In this document: positions 24,901 to 35,094 of the stretch, piece by piece
Layout: each line of letters starts with the position of its first letter
How positions within the stretch are numbered: the stretch's first letter is position 1
NCBI RefSeq assembly: GCF_000715075.1
Contig: NC_134084.1
Location: forward strand, 104,450,411 to 104,514,410
DNA: 64,000 bases
Source of the DNA: Nicotiana tabacum
Taxonomy: Eukaryota > Streptophyta > Magnoliopsida > Solanales > Solanaceae
Reading direction: 5' to 3'
Made by a program: the position numbers and the translations under genes
The notes under the pieces: model-generated
The model's input: only the letters and a program-made list of their open reading frames with translations
What the model was told of the DNA's origin: nothing
Database searches by the model: none

Positions 24901-26867
24901 GGAGGAAGGCCTGGGAGTTCATCTGGGAAAACATTTGGGAATTCGTTGACCACAGGGATTGATTGTAAAGTAGGCGGTTTTGCCTCCGCATCCCTAACGT
25001 GAACGAGATGATAAATGTAACCTTTTGAGATCATTTTCCTTTCCTTAAGATAGGAAATAAACCTACCTTTCGGTGTAGCAATGTTCCCTTTCCATTCAAT
25101 GACGGGTTCACCCAGAAATTGGAACCTAACCATCTTCGTACGACAGTCAACATTTGCATAGCATGAGGCCAACCAGTCCATTCCCATTATCACATCAAAA
25201 TCAACCATTTCTAACTCAAATAAATTTGTCGAGGCTTGACGACTACAAATCATCACAGTGCAACCTCTATATACCCTTCTAGCAATTACAGAATCTCCTA
25301 TCAGAGTAGATACTTCGAGGGGTTTACTTATCAATTCAGGTTCAATGCCAAACTTATTAGCCACAAAGGGTGTAACATATGATAATGTAGATCCCGGATC
25401 AATCAGCGCATATACATCATAAGAAAACACAGATATAATACCTGTAACAACATCTGGAGACGACTCGAGATCCTGTCGACCTACTAGAGCATAGGTTCGA
25501 TTTTGAGCACCACTCGAACTCGGCACTGCACCTCTACCCCTACCACGACCTGTCGACTGCTGAAAACCCCGTGCTGGAGGTCGAACTAATGAGGAAGAAC
25601 CAGACACAGATCCAGTCGGCTGAGCCATACCATCACCTCCTCTATTAGGACAATCCCGCATCATATGGCCAGGCTTCCCGCACGAATAGCATGCATCAGA
25701 ACCTCGACGACACAGTCCAAAGTGGGCCTTGCCGCACTGATCACAGTGTGGTGTTGGGGGTCTCATCTGACTAGTATCCCTGTGATGTTGCGAGCCAGAT
25801 GCCCGCGAACTCTGACCTGGACCAGAATAGGATCGATCATATCGAGGCCTCTGAAACTGTGGAGGAGCACTAGCTACAGGTGGCGCCGAACTCCTCAAAA
25901 ACTGTGGCCTGATGCGGCCTCTGAAGTCATCAGAATACCCTGCAAATCTCGCCCTCTTATGCTGGCCTCTATCCTGCTCCCTAACTGCCCTCTGCTGGCG
26001 CTTACGATCCTCTAGGGTCTGGGCATAAGATTGAATACGGGAAATATCCATGCCCTCCACCAAGGAGGCTGTCGTACACTCATTTATCAGATGTGGTCCC
26101 AACCCATTCACGAACATATGCACCCTATCACTCATCTCGGCCACCATATGGGGAGCATACCTTGCCAAAGAATCAAACTGCATACTGTACTCTCGTACAC
26201 TCATATTACCTTGTCTAAGGTTCAAGAACTTATCAGCTCTAGCTCGTCGTATCTCAACTGGCAAGTAGTGACGAAGAAAGGCCTCAGAAAATTCCTTCCA
26301 CACAGCTGGAGGAGGGTTCGGACCCCTGGATCTCTCCCAACTATCATACCAGAGAACCGCTAAATCCCGTAGCCGATAAGAAGCCAACTCTACTGCCTCT
26401 GTATCACTAACATGCATAACCCGAAGTGTACGATGAACCTGGTCAATAAAAATCTGTGGGTCCTCCTTGGGGTCTGATTCGGTAAACACTGGAGGGTCTA
26501 AATTAATAAAATCACGAACTCTTGTACTAACTGGTTTCTCAGCAGCACCTGTATTCTGCCTCTGAGCCTGAGCAGCTACCAAGCTAGTCAATAACGGCAA
26601 AGCACTCCGCATATCCTGGCCTGGAGTGCCAGACGGAGGAACTGGAGGCGCTGGGTGCTTTCTAATATCCTCTGGAGGAGATGGAGTAGATGAGGTATGA
26701 GAGGGCATCTCACTCTGAGCCTCACTTTGTCCTGCTCTGACTTGGGGCACCTGACTGGTACCCTCTCCCGTTGCAGTATCAAGCCATCTACTAATCGTTT
26801 GCTTCCTAGTCGAAGGCATCACTGAAAAAAACAAGGTGAATATTAGAGACGAACACTTACGACTCAA
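21994..26867 (-). pseudogene. Gag-pol polyprotein of element E (two lesions)
   Basis: The first frame covers 1,221 codons from 26867. The more likely start is the Met at residue 17 (26819), which begins [12 protein letters not shown]. Residues 115-290 are the gag core. Two finger-like motifs follow: [12 protein letters not shown] at 375-386 and a CCHC box [14 protein letters not shown] at 393-406. The protease has [11 protein letters not shown] at 488-498. RT spans about 690-870 with the catalytic FIDD at 824-827. RNase H acidic residues are near 972, 1010, 1035 and 1078. The frame stops at a TAA (23202-23204) in the integrase zinc domain. It reopens to 22581 with the integrase core ([16 protein letters not shown]). 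A one-base loss near 22627 then shifts to the last frame (22584-21994), which carries YIGPYKIL and a chromodomain (LSYEEVPVAILDRQV). The order and chromodomain fit the Tekay clade. It is the least damaged copy here. Confidence 0.93.
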
Positions 26868-27007
26868 CTCTACGCACGATCTAGATTCAGGAAGAAGGTA
26901 ACAACCCTAGATGTCATGTAGCCTCCTGATTATAAATGTGGCGCGCTACACATCCATAATCAAGACTCTACTAGACACGGCTCATAGACAACCCCTAGGA
27001 CAAACTT
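26868..27007 (-). other. Gag leader of element E
   Basis: A short non-coding leader lies between the primer-binding site and the gag start. No further signal was identified. Confidence 0.6.
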
Positions 27008-27019
27008 GCTCTGATACCA
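27008..27019 (-). promoter_or_regulatory. Primer-binding site of element E (tRNA-iMet type)
   Basis: On the reverse strand TGGTATCAGAGC lies 4 nt downstream of the 5' LTR end. This is the usual complement of the 3' end of initiator-methionine tRNA in plant Ty3/gypsy and Ty1/copia elements, and it would prime minus-strand DNA synthesis. Confidence 0.9.
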
Positions 27020-27023
27020 AGTT

Positions 27024-29722
27024 TGTCACGACCCAAACTGAAGGGCCATGACTAGCATCCGACCACACTTGCCGAGCACCAACGTACATTTCATCTAACC
27101 TTCATTATTATCTTTTAAGGCTGACGAGATCAATATAAATGGTAGACCTAGATCATGGACAACCAGCAATAAAATATGACAGCATGAACATACATAGCAG
27201 AGGATGACCGGACAATCAAGAAACTACATATAAGGTATGAGCTACCACGCTACTATGAAAGACTATACAACAAAAACTAGCCGACAAGGCATACCAAACT
27301 ATACATGAGCCGACACCTGTCTATGAGCCTCTAAAAGAACATAAGTGCTGCAACATAGCCGGAACAGGGCCCCGACATACCCATAATATCTATAACAAAA
27401 ATTGCATACCAAGACCACGGCAAGTACGGAGAAGGGATCTCGCCAATCACCGTTGAACTGGACAGTCTACTGTGGTGGGGGAGCTGCACCTGCCTGTCTA
27501 TCAGGACCTGCAGCACGACATGCAGCGTCCACAAATAAAAGGACGTCAGTACGAATAAAGTACTGAGTATGTAAGGCAAGGAACCATAAATACGATCAGT
27601 AATGTAAGCAAGGATAGAGAATATACAACCTGTAACATCTTAGTACCTCTGAGGGCTACTTACATGAAATGCATGATACATATGTATAAATACATAAACC
27701 TTTAAAGCATTCGCCTCTGTGGGCATCATCATCATCATATCGTACCCGGCCATAATAGGCTCGGTAAAAAAAACGTACCCGGCCATCATAAGGCTCGGTA
27801 GAATCGTACCCGGCCACGTGGAGCTCGGTAAAACCCAACTGATCAGTGGTTGCACAATAGGTGCCGTACCCGGCCAACTATAGCGTGGCTCGGTAGAGTA
27901 AAATAGATACATATATATAATGCATGCTCGACTCATGGAATCACATTCTAAACCTTTCGGAGTGACATAAGGTCGGTATCCTCTGTACACGTTATTAGGA
28001 CTAACTCTTCACTATGAACCTTATAAGAATCAGGAAGTACCAACAACATTGATAACATAAGAATAAGAGAAGCAACATTAACATCAATCGTTCCATAAGA
28101 GGGAAAACAATGTAAGTACTGCTAGCTTCTAAGAGTAGAGTATCTTTGGAAGCTCGTTCATTACATTATGTACAATCGGAGTCGTGCAAAAGAAGGAAAG
28201 GGATAGGCTCACATACCTTGTATATACTGCCCCAATCTCAATCTATGCAATTGTCAAAACTCCTTAGTCTACAATAAGAGAAACGATACTATCGTTATCA
28301 TTTAAGCGTCATAACTATTATGTATCGACCACAACCTATTTTACGATGAAACGGACAGCACCTCCCCTATATATATGACCTCACACCATTCAAAACAGTC
28401 ACCAAACAGCCCAAACAACATCAATAATAAATATATTGAGCCTCCCAAAATAGTCCACACACAGCCTAATCACTCCATACATACGACGACCACCGTAGTC
28501 GTGTCAAACAACCTGGAAATTTTACGAATAAATATCAGCCCATAACCCTACATATATATGGTGTTTCTCCACACCCTTCCTCCTCCAAAATTCCACAAGA
28601 TAGTAGTAAAATACGCAGCCCAACAACAACGCAAAACATTCCACAAAATAATAACATTACTACCAAGCCTTTCGATATATATCTCACAAGTTCTAGCTTC
28701 AATGGCTTAGCCGCAACTTGGATAATCTTAAATACATATAGAGTAAGAGGTTACTTACCTTTATACAGAAAGAACAACTCCAATTTGACCTTAAATTTCC
28801 ATGAAATATCCCTCAAATGCTGCCACAACAACAAAAAAGCGAAACTAGCGATCAATTAGTATTTTTCGGCACTAGAATCACTTTAGAAGGCTTGAAATTA
28901 CCTAGGATTGATATTAAGAACATAAGGGAGTATTTACAGAACATAAACCCTTTAAAACAACTTCCCACACGAGCTGGATGGACACAAAAATGAGCAACAA
29001 CAAGAAGAGTAAGAGACTTACTAGCGCCACGGAATTCCCGACACTTGATTTGTGTTGTTTGCCCTTTTTTGGGTCTTGAATCTTGAGAGAACCTTGAGAG
29101 GATGTTCCTAGGGTTCTAAGGTCTGAAAATAAAGAGAATAAATGACTTAAAACGGGTTGGAGGCATCCTATATAGGTCCAAATATCTTAAACCGCCTTAG
29201 TGGGCCCCATAGAGAGGTGCTTGGCGCAGTCTCGCGAAAACGCGAATATCTCTCTACTCCGAGATTGTATTGATGAACGGTTTAATGAGTTTGAAACTAG
29301 ACTCATAGATATTTAATTTGGTTGGTAGATCACCCCATAATTCCTTTTAAATTATGAGAAAAGATTAGAAACATTTGACCTAATATTTAAGTAAAATTAT
29401 GAACCTAAGTTGCGACAACTTTTGTCGACTTTTGTTTCATAACTCGTTTGACTTCAAGACTTATGATACGGATATTATATGATTAAAATAACTTAATAAA
29501 TGACCTCTTGAGTGTATTAAGCACCGCTAGATTACCTGAAAATACGAGTTACAACATCCTTGATTCGTTTAACTTCTAATACTGGTTAATCACCCTTATA
29601 CACTCTTGTATCACTTAAGACCAATAGGATTAACTTCTTATCATCTCAAAGATAATTCCTTCTTGGATTTATGTTAACTAATATATGGCATGAACTAACA
29701 CATGTGGATATGGGTTGTAACA
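27024..29722 (-). repeat. 5' LTR of element E (2,699 bp)
   Basis: On the plus strand it runs from TGTCACGACCC to GTTGTAACA and is followed by the ATCTG duplication at 29723-29727. It aligns with 19052-21751 with scattered single-base differences and one single-base length difference in a T/C run near 29066. It contains the same CGTACCCGGCC array at about 27730-27897. Confidence 0.95.
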
Positions 29723-29727
29723 ATCTG

Positions 29728-30116
29728 ACCACCCTCGCTACGCATTCTTGATCGTAGTCCGAGATTCCACGGTGAGCTGCTCCCTTCCTATGCCGTTCAG
29801 CAGCATGATGAAGTCTCTCTATACTTTTGTTTGTCTATTCTATTTCAGACAGTAGGATAGATTTATTCTTTTGTATATTCTACTAGATGCCCACATACTT
29901 GTGACACCAGGTCTTGGCACACACATTGGTAGACTATTCTTTTGGGGTTGTATAATTATTTTTGTACGTTACTTATTATCACTTGTTTTAAATTCAAATT
30001 TAGAAATTGCTGCAACTGTTTTAGTAAAGTAAACCTAGAACTTATTACTATTTTCGCTTTGGCTTTACAATGGCGTTGGACACCATCATGACCTATAATA
30101 AAATTGGTTCGTGACA
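29728..30116 (+). repeat. 5' LTR of element D, second part
   Basis: The LTR resumes after element E at ACCACCCTCGCTACGCATTC, matching 43952 onward in the 3' LTR. It ends TTGGTTCGTGACA at 30116. This end is followed by a 3-nt spacer and the primer site, which fixes the boundary. Confidence 0.9.
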
Positions 30117-30119
30117 ACA

Positions 30120-30131
30120 TGGTATTAGAGC
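30120..30131 (+). promoter_or_regulatory. Primer-binding site of element D
   Basis: TGGTATTAGAGC follows the 5' LTR end after the spacer ACA. It differs by one base from the initiator-Met tRNA complement seen in element E. Confidence 0.85.
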
Positions 30132-30308
30132 ACTAGGTTCATTTAGGTCTCACAAGTCATAGGCAAACCTAATAGAGTCTTGCGGATCGGTATGGAGACG
30201 TTTGTATTTATCTTTGAGAGGCTATAGGGTGTTAGGAAACTACTCTTTATTCACTTCCTATCGTGCAGTGGTTGGTATACTAAATTTCCCTCTTCTATTC
30301 TCTGACAT

Positions 30309-31745
30309 ATGGTGAGGACACGCACGACAGATGTTCCAGACCCGGGAGGAGCTGCTCCCCCTGTTTCTAGAGGCTGAGGTAGAAGCTAGGGGAGGGCACC
30401 GACCCGAGGTAGGGGATGAGAGTGTCCCAGCACTGTTCTAGTAGCACCACCGACAGATCTTGTGAGAGAACCTATCATTGAGGATCAGAGTGAGGTGCCC
30501 GCAGCTGGGCCTACCCTGGCAGACTTTATGACAGCACCGGGTTTCTAGGAGGTCATGGGCCGAATGCTGTGGTTCATGGACACCATGACTCAGTCTAGTT
30601 TATTTCCAGCGGATCTAGCGACATCACAGACAGGAGGGGGAGCACAAACAGCTACTGCTCAGGCTCCTGGTCATGCAACTGCAGTGTATCAGACTCCGGG
30701 TGCCCTACCCACGGATGGGGCTCAACCAGTTGCTGCAGTGGTACCCAAGCCCAGACCAACTGCGGATGGTGACCCACAGAAGTTGTTGGATAGATGGACT
30801 AAACTTCAACCTCCTGTATTCAGGGGTGAGCTTCACGAGGATGCCTAGGATTTTATTGATAGGTGTAGGGACAGACTACACAATATAAGGATATTAGAGT
30901 CGCATGGGGTTGACTTTACTACTTTCCATCTAGAGGGAAGGGCCCGTAGATGGTGGCAGTCTTATGTTCTTGGCAGGCCAGCAGGTTCTCCTCCCATCAC
31001 TTGGGGCCAGTTCACATAGTTATTCTTGGATAGGTATATTCCACCCTATGAGAGGGAAGAGCTACGATATCAGTTTGAGCAACTTGAGCAGGATCAGATG
31101 TCCGTGACCGACTATGAGGTGAGGTTTTCTGAGTTATCCTACCATGTATTGATGATACTTCCTACTGACGTAGAGAGGGTGCGGAAGTTTGTTGCAGGGT
31201 TGCATTATGGCATTAGGGTCAACATGGCCCGAGAGGTAGAGATGGGGACTTCTTATCAACTAGTGGTGGAGATTGCTTGGAGGATCAAGGGCTACCATCT
31301 GAGAGGTAGGGAGCAGATGCAGCAGGACAATAGGGCTAGATTCTCCGGAGAGTTCAGAGGTGTCCCAGCTAGGGGTAGAGGTCAGTTTGGGAGGGGTCAG
31401 CCCAGCAGGCCCCCATATTTAACACTACCACCTGCTCGGGGTGCTCCAGCGCGACCTTATTTTGGTGCCATACTAGAGAGTTCTTATCGCCTACCAGCTA
31501 TTTAGGGTTCCTCCAGTGGGTATTTAGGTCCCCAAGGTTCTTTAGGTTCCTATTTCAGTGCTATGCTGGAGAGTTCATACCGTCCACCAACTATCCAGGT
31601 TTCTTCCAGTGGGTCTACCAGCCATCACGGTTAGTCATCAAGGCAGCAGGTCACTACACTGTGGGGTTGTTTTGAGTGTGGAGAGCTTGGTCATATGAGG
31701 AAATACTTCCCCAGGCTTGGGGGCAAGGCAATACAATAGGGTCAA
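30309..31745 (+). pseudogene. Gag remnant of element D
   Basis: The start is the ATG at 30309 (MVRTRTTD), a usual beginning for this gag type, but a stop follows within about 25 codons. The core is readable in pieces: WTKLQPPVFRG near 30795, FTTFHLEGRARRWWQSYV-like sequence near 30916, and PYEREELRYQFEQLEQDQMS with TDYEVRFSEL at 31042-31133. A run of R, G and P residues follows. The zinc knuckle at about 31671-31712 reads CFECGELGHMRKYF, with Phe at the last cysteine. Stops occur near 30373, 30547, 30846, 31018 and 31501. Confidence 0.85.
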
Positions 31746-34700
31746 CAACTTATGATTTCAGCACCGGTTGCCCAGCTGTCTAGAGGCGGGGGACAGACTG
31801 GTAGAGGCTGTTCTAGAGGTGGAGGCTAGACAGGGAGAGGTCAGCCAGCTACTGCTCAGTCAGGTGGAGGCCAGCCAGCCGGTGCTCTAGCCAGATTCTA
31901 TGCGCTTCCGGCCAGGCCAAATGCATTGGCTTTAGATGCCGTTATCACACGTATTATTTCCGTTTGCGGTAGAGATGCTTCGGTATTATTTGATACAGGG
32001 TCTACCTATTCATATGTATCATCTCTGTTTGCTCATTTCCTGGTTATTCATCCTAAGCCTTTGGGCACTCTTATTCATGTGTCCACTCCTGTGGGCGATT
32101 CTGTAGTTATGGATCAGATCTACCGGTCCTATGTGGTCATATTATGTGGTTTTGAGACTAGAGAAGATCTCCTGTTACTTGATATGATCGACTTTGAGGT
32201 CATCCTAGGCATGGATTGGCTATCCCCGTACCACGTTGTCCTTGATTGACATGCCAAGATTGTTACATTAGCAATGCCAGGGTTGGAATGGAAGGGTTCC
32301 ACAGTTGATATATCTAGTCGGGGTGCACTAGTGTTGTTTGTAAAGAAGAAGGATTGGGACCATGCGGACGTGCATTGATTACCGCCAATTGAACAAGGCT
32401 ACCATCACAAGTACCCATTGCCGCGCATTGATGATTTGTTCGACCAGTTGCAGGGTGCTAGGGTGTTCTCTAAGATCGACTTGAGATCAGGGTACCACCA
32501 GTTGAGGATTCGGGACTCAGATGTGCCAAAGACTGCTTTCCGTACTAGATATGGTCATTATGAGTTTCTGGTGATGTCCTTCATCTTGACTATTGCCCCA
32601 GTAGCATTTATGGACCCGATGAATAGGGTGTTCAGACTTTATATTGATTCCTTTTTCATCGTCTTCATTGACGACATCTTGATATACTCACGTAGCCTGG
32701 TGGAGCACGAGTAACATTTGAGAGTAGTGCTTCAAACCTTGCGAGTGAAGAAGTTGTATGCTAAGTTCTCCAAGTGTGAGTTTTGGCTAAAGTCAGTGGC
32801 ATTATTGGGGCATATTGTGACATGAGAGGGTATTAAGGTGGATCCCAAGTAGATTGAGACAGTTCAGAGTTGGCTACGTCCTACTTCAGTGATCGAGATC
32901 AGGAGTTTCCTGGGGCTAGTAGGTTATTATAGGCATGCATGGATTTTCATCTATTGCATCACCTCTGACTAGATTGACTCAGAAGGGTGCTCCTTTCCAT
33001 TGGTCCGATGATTGTGAGGCGAGCTTTCAGAAGCTCAAGACAGCTTTGACTACAACACCAGTTCTTGTGTTGCCTTCTGGTTCAGGGATGTATACGAGAT
33101 ATTGTGATGCTTCACGCATTGGCTTGGGTTGTGTATCGATGTAGGATGGCCGAGTTATTGTATATGCTTTACGCTAGCTGAAGATTCATGAGAAGAATTA
33201 TCTTGTGCATGACCTGGAGTTGGCGGCGATTGTCCATGCTCTTAAGATATGGAGGCATTATTTGTATGGGGTGTCATGTGAGGCTTACAGTGATCATCGC
33301 AGCTTACAACATTTGTTCAAGCAGAGGGATCTCAATTTGAGGCAGTGTAGATAACTTGAGTTACTGAAGGAATATGACATCACCATTCTTTATCATCCAG
33401 GCAAGGCAAATGTGGTCACTGATGCCTTAAGCAGGAAAGCAGAGAGTATGGGTAGCTTGGTATTCATTTCAGCAGAGGAGAGGCCACTAGCCTTGGACAT
33501 TCAGTCCTTGGCTAACAGACTTTTGAGGTTAGATATTTCAGAGCCCAGCCAAGTCCTTGCGTATGTTATTGCTCAATCTTCATTATTGAGGCATATCAAG
33601 GCCCGACAGTTCGATGATCCACATTTGGTGGTTCTCAGAGAGACAGTGCTACAGGGTAGTGCCAATGAGGTTTCTATTGGCGAGGATGGTGTTTTACGAC
33701 TCCAGGGTCACCTATTTGTTCCTAATGTTGATGGTCAGAGGGAGAGGATTCTAGAGGAGGCACACAATTAGCGATATTCCATTTATCCAGGTGCTACGAA
33801 AATGTATCGTGACTTGAGACAACATTATTGGTGGCGAAAGATGAAGAAAGACAGTGGAGTATGTGGCTAGGTGTTTGAACTGCCAGTAGGTTAAGTATGA
33901 ACACCGGCCAGGTGGATTACTTCAGTAGATGCTTATACTAGAGTGGAAGTGGGAGTGCATTACTATGGACTTCGTAGTTGGGTTGCCCCGGACCTTGCGG
34001 AAGTTTGATGCAGTATGGATCATTGTTAATAGGTTGACCAAGTCGGCACACTTTATTCTTATTGTGACTACTTACACTTCAAAGAGATTGGCTCAGATTT
34101 ACATTCAGGAGATAGTTCGGTTGCATGGTGTGCCTATTTCCATCATATCAGATTGGGGCCCTCAGTTCACTTCCCATTTCTAGAGAGCTGTTCAAAGTGA
34201 GTTGGGGACCCGTGTGGAGCTTAGCACAACATTCCATCCTCATACTGACGAACAATGAGAGCGGACAATTCATATTTTGGAGGACATGCTCAGAGCATGT
34301 GGGATTGAATTTGGAGGACAGTGGGATCAGTTCTTGCCCTTGGCAGAGTTTGCTTACAACAACAGCTATCAGTCCAGCATAGAGATGGCTCCATTTGAGG
34401 CTTTATATGGTTAGCGATGTCGTTCTCCTATCGGATATTTGAGCCTGGTGAGGCTAAGTTGTACGGTACAGACTTGGTGAAAGATGCCTTGGAGAATGTC
34501 AAGTTGATTTAGGAGAGGCTTCGCATAGCTCAGCCCAGATAGAAGAGTTAAGCGGATCAGAAGGCGCGTGATGTATCATTCATGGTTGGCGAGAAAGTCC
34601 TCTTGAAAGTCTCACCAATGAAGGGTGTTATGAGATTCGGGAAGAGTAAGGGAGGTTGCTTACGAGCTTGCTTTACCCCCCAGCTTGTCGGAAGTTCATC

Positions 34701-35014
34701 TAGTTTTCCATGTATCGATGTTGCGGAAGTATCATGCCGACGTGTCCCATGTATTAAACTTCAGTACTATTCGGCTGGATGAGAGTCTGGGTTATGAGGA
34801 GGAGCAAGTTTCCATTATTCATAGGTAGGATCGCTAGTTGAGATCCAAGAGGATTTCCGCGGTAAAGGTCCAGTGGAGGGTCCAACCAGTTGAAGAGGCG
34901 ACCTGGGAGTCCGAGGAGGACATGCGGAGCAGATATCCCCATCTTCTTCCTAGATTAGGTACTTTTCTATGTCCGTTCGAGGATGAATGTTTATTTAAGA
35001 GGTGGAGAATGTAA
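31746..35014 (+). pseudogene. Pol remnant of element D: protease to chromodomain
   Basis: Protease is at 31926-32249 (VLFDTGSTYSYVSS, DFEVILGMDWLS), and here the DTG triad is kept. A deletion near 32285-32320 removes the linker and N-terminal RT. RT then reads from [13 protein letters not shown] (32415) to [10 protein letters not shown] (about 32667), so the catalytic FIDD survives, with stops after it (32712, 32824, 32851). RNase H has YCDAS at 33100 and NVVTDALSRK near 33408. Integrase includes YPGATKMYRD, MDFVVGLPRTLRKFD (33966) and ISDWGPQF (34145), but the zinc domain is frameshifted near 33850. A chromodomain-like tail ends with a frame passing through CPFEDEC, the purine tract and the LTR's first TAA at 35012-35014. 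Confidence 0.85.
34975..35009 (+). promoter_or_regulatory. Pre-LTR motif and polypurine tract of element D
   Basis: GTTCGAGGATGAAT (34975-34988) lies 21 nt before the 3' LTR TGTAACGACCC. The spacer ends in the purine-rich AAGAGGTGGAGAA. Compared with the other copies the second arm carries a C-to-T change, which weakens the hairpin. Confidence 0.7.
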
Positions 35015-35094
35015 CGACCCGATTAGTCGTTTTACTTTTTAGAACCCCATCCCCGTAAATAAGACTTCCCGCACTTGCTTTAACTAAAGTACGA
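35010..35094 (+). repeat. 3' LTR of element D, first part (continues 42042-44342)
   Basis: It begins TGTAACGACCCGATTAGTCG and matches the first 85 bp of the 5' LTR. It is interrupted by element F after the duplication TACGA (35090-35094). Confidence 0.92.

Larger units (their letters stand above)
19052..29722 (-). mobile_element. Tekay-type Ty3/gypsy element E, nearly intact, nested in the LTR of D
   Basis: This 10,671-bp reverse-strand element has two LTRs of about 2,700 bp (27024-29722 is the 5' LTR, 19052-21751 the 3' LTR), with ATCTG duplications at 19047-19051 and 29723-29727. It has an initiator-Met tRNA primer site (27008-27019), a long gag-pol frame, and a purine tract before the 3' LTR. 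By eye the LTRs differ at roughly 60 positions (about 2%), so it is a fairly recent insertion. Only two coding lesions were found, one stop and one frameshift. Confidence 0.95.

Noticed and set aside
27008..27019. tRNA-like words near LTR ends (also 30120, 39541, 50288, 58385)
   Set aside because: These are 12-18-nt primer-binding sites complementary to tRNA 3' ends, not tRNA genes. No cloverleaf surrounds them.
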